64,000 nucleotides of DNA from Nocardia iowensis (GCF_019222765.1 NZ_CP078145.1:5084001-5148000), one strand, 5' to 3'. Shown: positions 33,618-43,400, counted from the first letter of the stretch. Made by a program: numbers and translations. Notes: generated by a model not told the origin, from the letters alone.

Positions 33618-33698
33618 CGGGCTACCGATCAGGCTGCTGAGTGAGTGATGGTGTGCGGCAGACGATCGCCGCGGAAACAGGCGGCCGGATTCGCTCGG

Positions 33699-35315
33699 TC
33701 ATCGGGTTTGCTCTTTGTCACTGATGATGTGCCCCATGGTCTCCAGGCCCTTTTGATTCTCGTGGCCGAAATACGTGTTGTGGTCGGTCCCCTCGTCCGA
33801 AGCGAAGTTCGTCCCGAATCCAGGCATCCAGGGGGCTGTACCGTGTAAGCCAGTACTGGCCGCTATAGGAGCCGTCGTATCTTCCGGGGCGATTGTCGAA
33901 TAAATGCGTTTGGAGGAGTCCTCCGCTCCTACGCCGGTGAGTCTGATCTCGGATGGCGCTTCCACACCGACGCCCGGGCTACCGGCAAAGATAAGCTTGT
34001 CCGCATCGAGTGGACGGTCGGCCGCGCTAGCCGCGTGACCGATCGCCGTTGTGCCGTAACTGTGTCCGACCACCGTGTTCATCGACCGCGGCCCCTCGTG
34101 GGTGACGCGTAGCCCGGACTGGTAATTGTTCAACCTGTCGGTTGCATCCTCAGCACCGTCATCCAACGCGGCCGATCCGGGCCATTGCGGCACGTCGTAC
34201 CCGAGCCACCCGATAGCCGATGTCCTAGTAGTGTGATCCGCTCCCTCGGCGGCAATCCGCAACATGTCTGCGCGATCGGTAACCGCTTTCATTTCCTCGA
34301 CATTGGCGCCCGTCCCTGGCACGAAAGTCACCACATTGCCCGCGGTGTCCGGATTCCGTATCGCGATCGCGGCTCGCCCCTTGTCATCGAATAGGGATAG
34401 CAGTCGTGGAACGCCGTCCGTGGGCACGAGCGCTTCGCTGAGCTTCTTGTAACCGGCTATTCGGTCGGCCAAACTGTCGGCCTGCGCTTGCAATCCGGCT
34501 CGTTGTGCAGGCGTCAAAGTCAACTCGAGTCGTTGGTTGAGGTTGTCCAGCTGGCTCTGCGCCTTCGCATGCAGGTTATTCAGATTTCGACGGTTGTAAT
34601 AGTCACGATCCACCTGCGGAATACCGTCACGGTTGCCGATGAATGGGTCGTGGCGGAACAACGCGTCCTTCTCCGCGGGCGTCAGCTTCTCCCAGAAATC
34701 ACGCAACTGCTGCGGATCCGTCGGCAGCTGCGCTGTGCCCGCCAGGATGGCCTTCACCGCCTCACCGAGGATCGGGTCGGGCGCCTGCTGGAGCGCTGCG
34801 AGCTGCTCGAGGTCGGCGGTAATCGCCTGTGCTGCCTCGGTTTCCATCGCGCTGAAGTCGTTGAGCAACGCCTGGATCCGCGCCTGCAGCGCGGCCGCCT
34901 GTTTGTTCAAATTCAGCTGGTTGATATAGGAACCAGGATCGACGTCGGCGTACGGCACCGGCGGCGCTGTGACGACGCCATGATCGTCGACGGTCATCCC
35001 GGCACCAGGGACCTCGATCGTCGCGATGGTCAATAGCGGCGTCCGGATGGCAGACAGCTGCTTACCGAAGTCGTTGTAGGCGTCCGCGACCGCCACCACA
35101 GCGCTGCCGATATGACTACCGGCCAGCTGTTTCGCCAACTCGCTTGCCGCCATCGCGGAAGCGCCGTCTCCCTTCCACCTCGTCTTGGCACCGTCGACTT
35201 CGCGGTGCATCTGGTCGATTCGGTTCACGAGGATCGAATTCTGGGCGACGAGATGCGCTCCGAAGTCCAGCATCGTCTCGGGCTGACAGGCCTGGACATA
35301 ACTGATGGTCGCCAC
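33699..35315 (-). CDS. DUF1023 alpha/beta-hydrolase with WXG-like N-terminus
   Basis: 538 residues. Residues 1-100 resemble a WXG100/EspC-type helical hairpin (residues about 40-60: KTRWKGDGASAMAASEL). Residues 110-300 are helical (a coiled linker rich in Ala, Gln and Leu). Residues 320-530 form the DUF1023 hydrolase with the nucleophile elbow VVGHSYGTTAIGHAA, preceded by VVTFVPGTGANVEEM. There is no signal peptide, consistent with ESX/type VII export through the N-terminal helices. It starts 6 bases after the stop of the small WXG-like gene, so they are probably co-translated and may be secreted as a pair. Possibly a lipase or esterase effector. Confidence 0.87.
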   Translation of the reverse strand: MATISYVQACQPETMLDFGAHLVAQNSILVNRIDQMHREVDGAKTRWKGDGASAMAASELAKQLAGSHIGSAVVAVADAYNDFGKQLSAIRTPLLTIATIEVPGAGMTVDDHGVVTAPPVPYADVDPGSYINQLNLNKQAAALQARIQALLNDFSAMETEAAQAITADLEQLAALQQAPDPILGEAVKAILAGTAQLPTDPQQLRDFWEKLTPAEKDALFRHDPFIGNRDGIPQVDRDYYNRRNLNNLHAKAQSQLDNLNQRLELTLTPAQRAGLQAQADSLADRIAGYKKLSEALVPTDGVPRLLSLFDDKGRAAIAIRNPDTAGNVVTFVPGTGANVEEMKAVTDRADMLRIAAEGADHTTRTSAIGWLGYDVPQWPGSAALDDGAEDATDRLNNYQSGLRVTHEGPRSMNTVVGHSYGTTAIGHAASAADRPLDADKLIFAGSPGVGVEAPSEIRLTGVGAEDSSKRIYSTIAPEDTTAPIAASTGLHGTAPWMPGFGTNFASDEGTDHNTYFGHENQKGLETMGHIISDKEQTR

Positions 35316-35321
35316 CGGGAC

Positions 35322-35612
35322 CTACCGACCTTTGAGGTAAGCGCGGAGTTGCTCGGTGGAGGCGGACTCCATCGCCTCATAGGTCCGCGCACCCCACAAC
35401 GCGGTGTCGGACATCCGGCGGATCTCACCGCCGAGTAGGCGATAGGCGCCCCGCACGGCATCACCGGTCCCCTCGAACACCTTCGCGACCGGTCCATCCG
35501 ACATCGAAACGACGACCGAATGGTCGATCGCGTTGATGGCGTCGGCATGACGACCGAGGTCGGCCCCCAGCCTCAGCACAGTTTCGAGATCGACTTGCAG
35601 AAAGTCAGCCAT
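35322..35612 (-). CDS. WXG100/EspC-like type VII secretion protein
   Basis: 96 residues, all helical, about the length of WXG100 and EspC-like proteins. A WGARTYEAM turn lies in the second half, with a YxxxE-like arrangement. Immediately upstream of the DUF1023 gene (6-base gap), it is probably the secretion partner. No ESX ATPase or membrane genes are in the window, so export would rely on a system elsewhere. Confidence 0.78.
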   Translation of the reverse strand: MADFLQVDLETVLRLGADLGRHADAINAIDHSVVVSMSDGPVAKVFEGTGDAVRGAYRLLGGEIRRMSDTALWGARTYEAMESASTEQLRAYLKGR

Positions 35613-35868
35613 TTACTCCCCCAGCAGCGAACACACGCTGTGATGCGTTGCGTACCAATATCTTTCCGGTCGACCTCCGGCGGTTCAACTCGACTTTGCG
35701 CTACCCCGCCCACGCTCTCGAAAATGCCGCCCACCAGCACCGACGGCCACACCGCTGAGCAACCAAGATGCAACTGCTCGATTTTCGGTGGACGCCAAGT
35801 GCCTCCGGCCGAACGCGACCACCAGCACAGCGCGCCACGGGCGGGTGTCAACATGCGGGGAAGCGTGA

Positions 35869-36627
35869 TCACATGGCGGTGAAACCGCCGTCGGCCATGA
35901 TCGCGGAGCCGGTGATGAAGCTCGATTCGTCCGAGGCGAGGAATACCGCGACATCGGCGAGTTGCTCGGGGGTGCCGAGGCCAAGTGGCTGCCAGCTGGT
36001 CATCTCGTCGAGGAACTGGTTGCGGTCGGGCTGGTTTCGCGGGAGGTAGGGGGCGGCCATGGGGGTGTCGACCATGCCGGGGCACAGACAGTTCGCGCGA
36101 ACGCGGTCTCGTGCGTGTTCGACGGCGATGGTCTTGGTCAGCATCAGGACCGCTCCTTTGCTAGCGCAATAAGCCGCGAATCCCTCTTCGGCAACCACCG
36201 ATGCCACCGAGCCCCAGGTGATGATCGATCCCCCGCCTGCCCGCCGCATCGCGGGGATCACCGCTTGACAGGTGAAGGCGACACTGGTCACGTTCACCCG
36301 CATCGTCAGCTCCCAGTCTTGGGATGTCATCGCCAGAAATGGCGCGGAATATGCTACCGCCGCACAGGTACTCAGCACGTTGATCGCGCCGAACCGCCTT
36401 TCGGCTCCGTCGACAACGTGCCGGATTGCTTGCTGATCGGTGACATCGGCTTGCGCTGTCGACAAACGCTCTGATCGTTGCTCGGTGGCCAGACGAGCCA
36501 ACCCGTCCGCATCGATGTCGACAGCCACGACCGCCGCCCCTTGGCCCAGCATCGCCACAACGGACGCCCGACCCATTCCCGAGGCCGCGCCGGTAACGAT
36601 GGCCACCTTGCCGTGTAGCCGGTCCAT
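35869..36627 (-). CDS. Classical short-chain dehydrogenase/reductase
   Basis: 252 residues with every classical SDR motif: TGAASGMG (cofactor loop), DIDAD at the end of strand 2 (Asp favours NAD), the Ser in TWGSVAS, and YCASK as the catalytic YxxxK; CPGMVDTPM follows. It oxidises or reduces an alcohol or ketone. The NAG of the usual NNAG is replaced by CAA in the VLSTCAAVAYS segment. Start ATG 36627 with AAGAGGAG upstream. It stands alone. Confidence 0.93.
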   Translation of the reverse strand: MDRLHGKVAIVTGAASGMGRASVVAMLGQGAAVVAVDIDADGLARLATEQRSERLSTAQADVTDQQAIRHVVDGAERRFGAINVLSTCAAVAYSAPFLAMTSQDWELTMRVNVTSVAFTCQAVIPAMRRAGGGSIITWGSVASVVAEEGFAAYCASKGAVLMLTKTIAVEHARDRVRANCLCPGMVDTPMAAPYLPRNQPDRNQFLDEMTSWQPLGLGTPEQLADVAVFLASDESSFITGSAIMADGGFTAM

Positions 36628-36744
36628 ACTGCTCCTCTTATACGGCAACAACTTCGGTCCAGACCAGCGAGGTTAATCCTTCCCTTTTTATAGACAACCC
36701 CCCCGACCGCCGCCTCGATATGACTTGTCGCGCAAGACTTCTCA

Positions 36745-38643
36745 TCATCGGCACTCGGGGAAGACCGTGAACTCTTTACTCGCAGCCCATCCGGTGTTGA
36801 CCCACGATGATGCCGGTGCCGGGGTGAATCCGGAGTATCGCTGTACGAGCCGGCCGATCAACCAGTTGGTGAATCCGGCTGCGCCCCGCGGGCAGGTGTG
36901 AATACCGTCGGATGCGCGATCGAGTGCACCGTCGGCGTCGATGTCGGATCTGAATGCGGCGCCCCAATATTCGTCGGCGTTCACGGCAACGGCACGCCCG
37001 CCGGAATCATCCGCGACCGCTCGTGCCACCGGGAAGGCGCGGGCCAGATCGGTCATGTGGGCGGCGTAGAAGTCGTCGGGACGGATCGGCGGAGAACTGA
37101 CGAACATCACGTAGCCACCGGCTTTCGTCACCGTGTCGACCAGCCGGGTGTAGGCGCGGCGTTGCTCGGATTCGGATCCCCAGTCGTAGGTGGTGATCTC
37201 GTAGCCGACGACGTCGGGGCGGAAAGCCGCGATCCGAGCGGCGAGCCGAGGCCAGTTCTCGTCCGAGAACGGGCCGACCACATTGCCGCCACCGTTTTCG
37301 GCAGCCGATTCGAAGGTCAGTCCACTCGCGGCGGCGGCAGCGGCCAGCGGACGCGCCAACTGGGCACCCACCGAGTCACCGACCCACATCAGCCGCCGCA
37401 GCGGAGGTCCCTGTCTCGCCGCATCGATGGTTCCACTGCCTTCGATGCTGATCGTGGCGGGGCGCGGCGTCGGCACGATCACCCACAACAGGACCAGGGC
37501 CAGCATTGCGGCGATGAACGTGGTGCGGCCGGTGCGGCCACGTGCCCACGGTGCCCGGAAGCGAATCGGGTCCTCGATCAGATACTTCGACCCGGCGGCG
37601 GCCGCGAGCGCGAGCGCGCAGGCGAGGACGGTACGCGGCCATCCGGCCGCCTCATCACGCAGCAGCACCAACATCGGCCAGTGCCACAGATAGAGGCTGT
37701 AGGAGACGGTGCCGAGCCAGACCAGCGGCCGAACCGACAGCGCCCGCGCCACCGCGGTCGCCGGTGCACGCACGCACAACAGCACCAGCACGGCCGCCGC
37801 CGCGGAATAGGCGAACAAGCCGCCACGAAACAACCAGGGCGAGGTCTCACCGTCGACGAACACCCAGGGCACAACTATGCCCGCCACCAGCAAGGCCATC
37901 GCGATACCGGCCCACCGGCGCAGGACGTGCCCGAGGAACCTGCGCGCCGGGCCTGTCGCGGCCATGGCGCCGAGCAGCAGAGAGAACGCTCTGGTGTCGG
38001 TGCCGATATAGACGCGCGTGGTATCGGCAGGATCGAGCAGCACGATCATCAGCACCAGCGACGCCACCGCCGCCAGCCCGGCGCACACTGCGACCCGTCG
38101 GTGGTCACGCTTTCTGCCGTGCAGGAGTGCCAGCAGCAGTATCGGCCAGAGCAGATAGAACTGCTCCTCGATCGCGATGCTCCACAAGTGTTCGAACACC
38201 CGCCCGCCGGTGAAACGGGCCCAGTAGTCCGAGGATTCGGCGATCAGGTGCCAGTTGGCCAGGTTCGCCTGTACCCAGGGGCCATCGGACAGTGCGCCGG
38301 GCAGATAGGCACCCTCGCGCAACACCCAGCTCAATCCGACGACAGCGACCAACAGCACCGCCAGCGCCGGAAACAGCCGCCGGATCCGCCTGCCCCAGAA
38401 CGCCGTCAGTGACACCGTTTCGGTAGCGGCGTACTCGCGCAGCAGCAGATCGGTGATCAGGAACCCCGACAGCGCGAAGAACAGGTCGACACCGAGGAAC
38501 CCACCGGACAGCACACCGGTGTGAAAGAGCAGCACACCGGTGATGGCCAGGCCGCGCAGCCCGTCCAGCGCGGGATAGTAGGTTTGCCGGGCACCGCGTC
38601 GCGCGGCGGTCGTCGACGACGCCGTATCGACCGCCGAGCTCAT
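36745..38643 (-). CDS. Acyltransferase-3 / SGNH membrane acyltransferase
   Basis: 632 residues, OafA-like. Residues 20-370 form about ten membrane segments of the acyltransferase-3 domain, with the landmarks LDGLRGLAITGVLLFHTG (the His of helix 1), GGFLGVDLFFALSGFLIT and HLWSIAIEEQFYLLWP. Residues 420-632 are an extracytoplasmic SGNH-like domain beginning MWVGDSVGAQLA (Ser in GDS) and ending SDGIHTCPRGAAGFTNWL (Asp..His pair). It O-acylates a wall polysaccharide or glycolipid. The ATG overlaps the stop of the PAP2 gene. Confidence 0.93.
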   Translation of the reverse strand: MSSAVDTASSTTAARRGARQTYYPALDGLRGLAITGVLLFHTGVLSGGFLGVDLFFALSGFLITDLLLREYAATETVSLTAFWGRRIRRLFPALAVLLVAVVGLSWVLREGAYLPGALSDGPWVQANLANWHLIAESSDYWARFTGGRVFEHLWSIAIEEQFYLLWPILLLALLHGRKRDHRRVAVCAGLAAVASLVLMIVLLDPADTTRVYIGTDTRAFSLLLGAMAATGPARRFLGHVLRRWAGIAMALLVAGIVVPWVFVDGETSPWLFRGGLFAYSAAAAVLVLLCVRAPATAVARALSVRPLVWLGTVSYSLYLWHWPMLVLLRDEAAGWPRTVLACALALAAAAGSKYLIEDPIRFRAPWARGRTGRTTFIAAMLALVLLWVIVPTPRPATISIEGSGTIDAARQGPPLRRLMWVGDSVGAQLARPLAAAAAASGLTFESAAENGGGNVVGPFSDENWPRLAARIAAFRPDVVGYEITTYDWGSESEQRRAYTRLVDTVTKAGGYVMFVSSPPIRPDDFYAAHMTDLARAFPVARAVADDSGGRAVAVNADEYWGAAFRSDIDADGALDRASDGIHTCPRGAAGFTNWLIGRLVQRYSGFTPAPASSWVNTGWAASKEFTVFPECR

Positions 38644-39320
38644 CGAACACCTGTCGGGATACCGTGCGGTACAGGCGTGTTCGCCGCCTCCGGCACCTTG
38701 CGCGTGACCGCGACGGCGAGCGCCGTGTAGGTAGCCACGATGAGCAGCGCGCCGATCACGTCGCTGGGCCGATGCCACTGCCGGGTGACCACGGCGCCGA
38801 TCACGGCCGACGTGCACGACGCACCGAGGACCGCCAGCACCGGACGCACTCGTGCAGCGGCGGTAACCGTCGCAGCCGCGGCCAGCGCGGCCACCCAGGC
38901 GACGGTGCCGCTGGGAAACGAGTTCTGCATTCCGGTGCCGAGCAGATCCGGCCGCGGCAGTGCGCCTTTCAGGAATGCGGCAGTCGCCGACGAGCCCGCG
39001 ACGATCAGCACCGCACGAACGACACCCAGCACGGACCTTGCCCACACCACCCGCGCCGCGACCGCGACCAGCACGATCGCCGAGACCACCGGGATCGTGT
39101 CCGAGTCGAGCACGAATGCGGCCACGGCGTCCCAGGTCGATGAATCAGACCGGCGCATCAGCTGCTCGTCGGCGTACTGGCCGCCGCTGGTGTAGATGGC
39201 CAGCTGAACCGCGTATCCGGTTGCGACGCACGACAACCCGGCAACCAGCAACGCGGGCAGACGGAACCGTAGGGACGATCTGGCCGCCACCTGCGGCATG
39301 CCGGTTCGAAATGGTGTCAT
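38640..39320 (-). CDS. PAP2-family membrane phosphatase
   Basis: 226 residues with about six membrane segments. The three PAP2 signatures are recognisable: KGALPRPDLL (KxxxxxxRP), SFPSGTVAWVAALA (PSGH with Thr in place of His) and RQWHRPSDVIGALL (RxxxxxHxxxD). It dephosphorylates a lipid phosphate, e.g. a polyprenyl or decaprenyl carrier. Loss of the PSGH His may lower activity. The TGA overlaps the ATG of the acyltransferase gene, which suggests a joint envelope-lipid or glycan function. Start ATG 39320 or GTG 39329. Confidence 0.87.
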   Translation of the reverse strand: MTPFRTGMPQVAARSSLRFRLPALLVAGLSCVATGYAVQLAIYTSGGQYADEQLMRRSDSSTWDAVAAFVLDSDTIPVVSAIVLVAVAARVVWARSVLGVVRAVLIVAGSSATAAFLKGALPRPDLLGTGMQNSFPSGTVAWVAALAAAATVTAAARVRPVLAVLGASCTSAVIGAVVTRQWHRPSDVIGALLIVATYTALAVAVTRKVPEAANTPVPHGIPTGVR

Positions 39321-39391
39321 GGCCACCACGGTGCGCTGTGAATGTCCGGCTACCTTCGCCGTAATGTCGCAGTCGTGTCACAACCGGCGGG

Positions 39392-39865
39392 TCAGTGCTG
39401 CGGGCAGCGCCTCGGTTCCGTGGCCGGAGCGATGGTGAAGGACACCACGACTTCGGTCGTCCGGTCGTCTCCGCTCTGCCGGGTGACACCGAGGGCCGTG
39501 CAGATGATCTGGTCGACACCGCGCGGCCCGATTTCGTCGCGGTCCAACGGGACCCGGATGGTCATCGTGGAGTTCGCCATGTCGACGACCGGGCCGCTGG
39601 ATTGGATCACCGGGAGGTCGGACCGCAGTGCGGTGGGTGGCCCGGCTCGTAACAGCAGGTCGAGGGCGCTCGCCACGGTGCCGAGCCGCTGCGTCCGATA
39701 CAGTTCCGGCCGCAGCTCGTTGTGCGCGTCGAGGAAGTAGAGGTACACGCCGGGTGCGACGCCAGTGGGCGCCTGCCCGCCGACCCGTACGCCGCTGGGG
39801 CTCACCCCGCAACCGGCGAGCGCGAGTACCGCGGCGATCAGCGGCAGCACGATTCGGGTGTTCAC
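39392..39865 (-). CDS. GerMN-domain lipoprotein
   Basis: 157 residues from GTG 39865. The lipoprotein signal peptide has LPLIAAVLALAGC, with LAGC as a clean lipobox. The rest is a GerMN-like domain (VYLYFLDAHNELRPELYRT, ALDLLLRAGPP, DQIICTALG). Lipoproteins of this kind follow OmpR-type two-component genes in mycobacteria and relatives (the LpqB of MtrAB is a larger example) and modulate the sensor kinase. GTGA overlap with the kinase gene confirms the operon. Confidence 0.85.
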   Translation of the reverse strand: MNTRIVLPLIAAVLALAGCGVSPSGVRVGGQAPTGVAPGVYLYFLDAHNELRPELYRTQRLGTVASALDLLLRAGPPTALRSDLPVIQSSGPVVDMANSTMTIRVPLDRDEIGPRGVDQIICTALGVTRQSGDDRTTEVVVSFTIAPATEPRRCPQH

Positions 39866-41298
39866 TGCGATCCGCCCGCATATCGGGGTAGCACCACGAC
39901 GAACACCGCCCCGCCGTCCGCGGCGTTGCCTGCGGTGATGTCGCCGCCGTGCAACCGGGCGTGCTGCAAGGCGATCGCCAATCCCAAACCACTGCCCTCC
40001 GATCGAGTGCGTGCGCTGTCGTGCTTGTAGAGCCGGTCGAACACCCGCTCGATGGCCGCCTCCACGAGTCCCGGTCCGCTGTCGCGCACCTCGATCCGCA
40101 CCGTCGTCTCGTCGACGGTAAGCCGCACCCGCACCGGTGCCGCCCCATGCCGCAGCGCGTTGCTCACCAAATTGGCCACCAACACGTCGACCCGACGCGG
40201 GTCGAGCACCGCGGTCGTGCCGCGCGGTCCACTGACATCGACCAGGTCGCGCCACTGCCGCAAGTCCAGACACTGCTCCACGATCTCTCGCGGGTCGACC
40301 TCGCGCACCTGCAGACGTGCCGTGCCCGCATCGAACCGTGACACTTCGAGCAGGTCCTCGACCAGCCGGGTCAGCCGACCCACCTCCTCGACCGCAAGCG
40401 TGGTCGATTCCCGCTGTTCCGCGGTCATCCGGTCGGCATCACCCCGCAACACGTCGACCACGGCGTTGAGAGTGGTCAGCGGGGTCCGCAGCTCGTGCGA
40501 GACGTCGGCGACGAACTGTCGCGAATTCTGCTCGCGGTGCCGCAATTCGGTCATCGAGCGCTGTAGCCGCTCGGCCATATCGTTGAATGTGGCTGCGAGA
40601 TCGGCGAGTTCGTCCGAACTGTGCACCTTGGCGCGGGAACCGAGATCTCCGGTGGCCAGCTGCCGCGCCGAATCGCGCAGGTGCCGCACCGGTCGCAGCA
40701 CGCCGCGCACCGACAGCAGGGCCAGCAGTACCGCGGCGAGCGTGGTGAGCAATCCCGCCCCGGCCGCGATGCGCAGCGTCGAATCCAGCCGCCGCGCGGT
40801 CGGTTCGAGATCACGCACGAGATAGACCTCGAGGCCGGAAGGCGTGCGAGCACCGTCGAGGCCGGTCAGCACGACCGGTGTTCCGATCACCAGCTTCGGT
40901 CCGGTCGATGAATTCACCCGCTGAAACACCAGAACACCGCGCGCGCCGACCGCCCCCCGCAACTCGGGACTCACCAGATCCTTGCCGCGAGGATCGCCGG
41001 ACTCTAGTGATTGGTAGGTAACCAGTGTCGCGTCGGCCACCATCAGCCGGAACCGATCCAGTGCTTGCTGATCGGGCGGGTAGGTCAAGTCCGGTGCCAG
41101 CACGCCGATTCTGGACCGCGCGTCGTCGACGGACTGCTGCTCGACATTGGTGAGCAGAGCATCGTGGAACGCCGCGAAAGCGGTCACGCCCACGGCCAAA
41201 GCGCTGAGCACACTCGCCGACACGAAGGCCAGCACCAGCCGCACCTTCAGGGTCTTCGGGCGCCCCGAGGGCGCCGAAAGCCAGCGCGGCGGCTTCAC
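39862..41298 (-). CDS. Sensor histidine kinase (HAMP/HisKA type)
   Basis: 478 residues. Two membrane segments (LVLAFVSASVLSALAVGVTAF and AAGAGLLTTLAAVLLALLSV) flank an extracytoplasmic sensor of about 120 residues. HAMP follows, then the phospho-acceptor VADVSHELRTPLTTL, N-box LVSNALRHGAAP, and the G-boxes DSGPGL and GSGLGLAIAL. It starts at GTG 41298, overlapping the stop of the OmpR-type regulator. It resembles MtrB-class kinases but is too divergent to name. Confidence 0.93.
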   Translation of the reverse strand: MKPPRWLSAPSGRPKTLKVRLVLAFVSASVLSALAVGVTAFAAFHDALLTNVEQQSVDDARSRIGVLAPDLTYPPDQQALDRFRLMVADATLVTYQSLESGDPRGKDLVSPELRGAVGARGVLVFQRVNSSTGPKLVIGTPVVLTGLDGARTPSGLEVYLVRDLEPTARRLDSTLRIAAGAGLLTTLAAVLLALLSVRGVLRPVRHLRDSARQLATGDLGSRAKVHSSDELADLAATFNDMAERLQRSMTELRHREQNSRQFVADVSHELRTPLTTLNAVVDVLRGDADRMTAEQRESTTLAVEEVGRLTRLVEDLLEVSRFDAGTARLQVREVDPREIVEQCLDLRQWRDLVDVSGPRGTTAVLDPRRVDVLVANLVSNALRHGAAPVRVRLTVDETTVRIEVRDSGPGLVEAAIERVFDRLYKHDSARTRSEGSGLGLAIALQHARLHGGDITAGNAADGGAVFVVVLPRYAGGSQ

Positions 41299-41981
41299 AC
41301 TGGGCCGAACCGGTATCCGAAACCCCGGACCGTCTGAACGAAAACCGGTGCCGCGGGATCGTTTTCGACCTTCGCACGGACCCGTTGGATGCAACTGTCG
41401 ACCAGCCGGGACTGGCCCAAATAGTCGTGACCCCACACCGATTCCAGGAGCTGCTGCCTGCTCAATACCCGGCCCGGGTTGCCCGACAGTTCCAGCAACA
41501 GCCGCAGTTCGGTGGGCGTCAACGGCACCGGGGCACCGTCCTTGGTGACCATGAGGGAATCGGTGTCAATGGTCAGTCCGCCCTGATCGATCACGGTGGT
41601 CGGTTGCCCTCGACGGTCGTAGGTCCCGCGGCGCAGCACCGCCTTGATTCGCGCGTCGAGCACCCGCGGCTGCACCGGTTTGACCACATAGTCGTCGGCG
41701 CCGACCTCGAGGCCGCCGACCACATCGATGTCCTCGTCGCGCGCGGTCAGCATGACGATCGGCACCGCCGACTCGGCGCGAAGCCGACGACACACCTCGA
41801 AGCCATCGGCTCCGGGCAACATGATGTCGAGAATCACGACGTCCGGCGACATCGTGACGAACAGGTCTATTCCTTCCTCCCCGCTCGCGGCGGGGAGCAC
41901 CGTGTATCCATACCGACCGAGAGCGAGTTCAAGCCCGCGGCGGACGTGCGGGTCATCCTCGATCAGCAGAACGGTCACCAC
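41295..41981 (-). CDS. OmpR-family response regulator
   Basis: 228 residues. Receiver domain: TVLLIEDD, phospho-acceptor Asp in VVILDIMLPG, Thr in IVMLTARD and Lys in DYVVKPVQP. C-terminal winged HTH: LTPTELRLLLELSGNPGRVLS, LLESVWGHDYLG, RLVDSCIQRVRAKVEND, VRGFGYRF. First gene of the regulator-kinase-GerMN lipoprotein operon. Start GTG 41981 or 41978. Confidence 0.94.
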   Translation of the reverse strand: MVTVLLIEDDPHVRRGLELALGRYGYTVLPAASGEEGIDLFVTMSPDVVILDIMLPGADGFEVCRRLRAESAVPIVMLTARDEDIDVVGGLEVGADDYVVKPVQPRVLDARIKAVLRRGTYDRRGQPTTVIDQGGLTIDTDSLMVTKDGAPVPLTPTELRLLLELSGNPGRVLSRQQLLESVWGHDYLGQSRLVDSCIQRVRAKVENDPAAPVFVQTVRGFGYRFGPV

Positions 41982-42070
41982 CTGGTCATTGTGCCATCGA
42001 GCGGCAGCCGGGCACCCGCAGCGAGCGGCACCGCGACGGGCCTGCCCGGCAGACTTGTAGTGACCGTGTC

Positions 42071-43288
42071 CTAACCGGACCGCCGGGCCAAGCCGTGGAG
42101 GTGGTCGGCGAGGAGTCGACTTGTGTCGGGCGAGTGAGCCGAGGTGTCGATGGTGAGTTGGCCGTCGTAGGTCGTGATGACGTAGGGGGCAACGGATGTC
42201 ATGGGATTGTTCGGCATGAGGGGGTGGAAGTCTTCGATGGTGAGTTCGGGCGGGGTGGGCAGGTGTGGAATGACTCCCCAGTTCGTCGACACCAGCAAGG
42301 CCGACAAAAACGCTTCGGGGTTGGCGAAATCCCCGCCGTCGGAAGCGGCAGACATGAACTGCGAACTCCCCGCGAAGACCGCGCCGGTGGCGACTCCTTC
42401 GCGCAGCTTGCTGGTGACCGCACGGGCCAGTGCGAGAAGATCGTCATCAGCCTGCGGGTCCGCCACGAAATAGGCCATGCCGAGCACATTGGTGCCCTCG
42501 GGGTATCCGATCCGCGGGGTGAGTCTGGTCCGCAAATCGACGGGGTAGGTGTAGTGCAGGGTGTCGATGTCGACGCTGCGGCTTTGTGCGGTGGCGGCCA
42601 GCAGCGCGGCGGAGACCAACCCGTTGAGCGTGGTCCCGTGGCTACGTCCGGTAGCGAGGAGGGCGGCGGTGTCGGCGGCGGACAGGCGAGTGCGAACGCG
42701 CTCGGGCGGACCCGAAGGGGTATCGACGTCGGCCAGGGCTCCGAATATGTCCGTGTCCGGCAGGGCGTCGACGGACCCGGTGTCGATGCCGCGCTGATCG
42801 AGCAGGTGCTCGAGCGAGTGGGGGTAATCGTGGCGGGTTGGAACGGCAGGTGTGCCGTCGACGCAGGCGGTATAGCAGTTCCATAGTTCGGATAGCAGGT
42901 GTAGTGAGTGGTGACCGTCAGCGATGGCGTGATGGGTCAGCAGGGTGACCGCGGCGGTGTCATCGCTCCCACGCACCGTGTGGATCGCCGCGGCGCGGTC
43001 GTTCAGGTCGGGTAGTCCGAACAGCGGGTTGTCGGTGGGACCGGCTACCTCGTCGACCACGGCGGATAGTTCCGGTGCGGCTTCGATAGACGGCTGGCTC
43101 GCGTGGTCGAGCACCAGTCGGGCGGACAGGATCGGATAGGCCGAGCGCAGGATCTCGAACGCCTTCGCCAGCGCGGCCGAGTCGAGCTTGCCGCGAACCT
43201 GCGTGCAATACCCCACGTAGAGCCCGAACCGGAAGTGGATCACCTCGCTCGGTGCGAGCGGGCGAACCAACAGTTGTGACGACGTCAT
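42071..43288 (-). CDS. PapA5-like acyltransferase (condensation-domain family)
   Basis: 405 residues from ATG 43288 (AAGGAG upstream). The active-site motif is HHAIADG (HHxxxDG) in LLTHHAIADGHHSLHLLSEL; the second half has the PVDLRTRL strand that corresponds to the DFG-like region of condensation domains. Size and pattern match the phthiocerol dimycocerosyl transferase (PapA5) / condensation-like group of mycobacteria and nocardiae, which esterify lipids or polyketides. No PKS is nearby. A TetR-family gene is divergent with a palindrome between them, so it is probably locally repressed. Confidence 0.83.
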   Translation of the reverse strand: MTSSQLLVRPLAPSEVIHFRFGLYVGYCTQVRGKLDSAALAKAFEILRSAYPILSARLVLDHASQPSIEAAPELSAVVDEVAGPTDNPLFGLPDLNDRAAAIHTVRGSDDTAAVTLLTHHAIADGHHSLHLLSELWNCYTACVDGTPAVPTRHDYPHSLEHLLDQRGIDTGSVDALPDTDIFGALADVDTPSGPPERVRTRLSAADTAALLATGRSHGTTLNGLVSAALLAATAQSRSVDIDTLHYTYPVDLRTRLTPRIGYPEGTNVLGMAYFVADPQADDDLLALARAVTSKLREGVATGAVFAGSSQFMSAASDGGDFANPEAFLSALLVSTNWGVIPHLPTPPELTIEDFHPLMPNNPMTSVAPYVITTYDGQLTIDTSAHSPDTSRLLADHLHGLARRSG

Positions 43289-43385
43289 GAATGGCTCCTT
43301 CGACTTCACCGGGGGTAGAGAAGCCTGAAACCGGCCCTTAGCGACACTGGTAGGGGAGGTCGGCTACCCTCAGGCTAAGCGCGAA

Positions 43386-43400
43386 TGGCAGACTCTGCCA
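43386..43400. promoter_or_regulatory. Candidate TetR operator between acyltransferase and TetR genes
   Basis: TGGCAG-ACT-CTGCCA is a perfect 6-bp inverted repeat with a 3-base spacer, centred in the 166-base region between the divergent PapA5-like and TetR genes. Position and symmetry suggest the operator of the neighbouring TetR protein. Confidence 0.6.
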
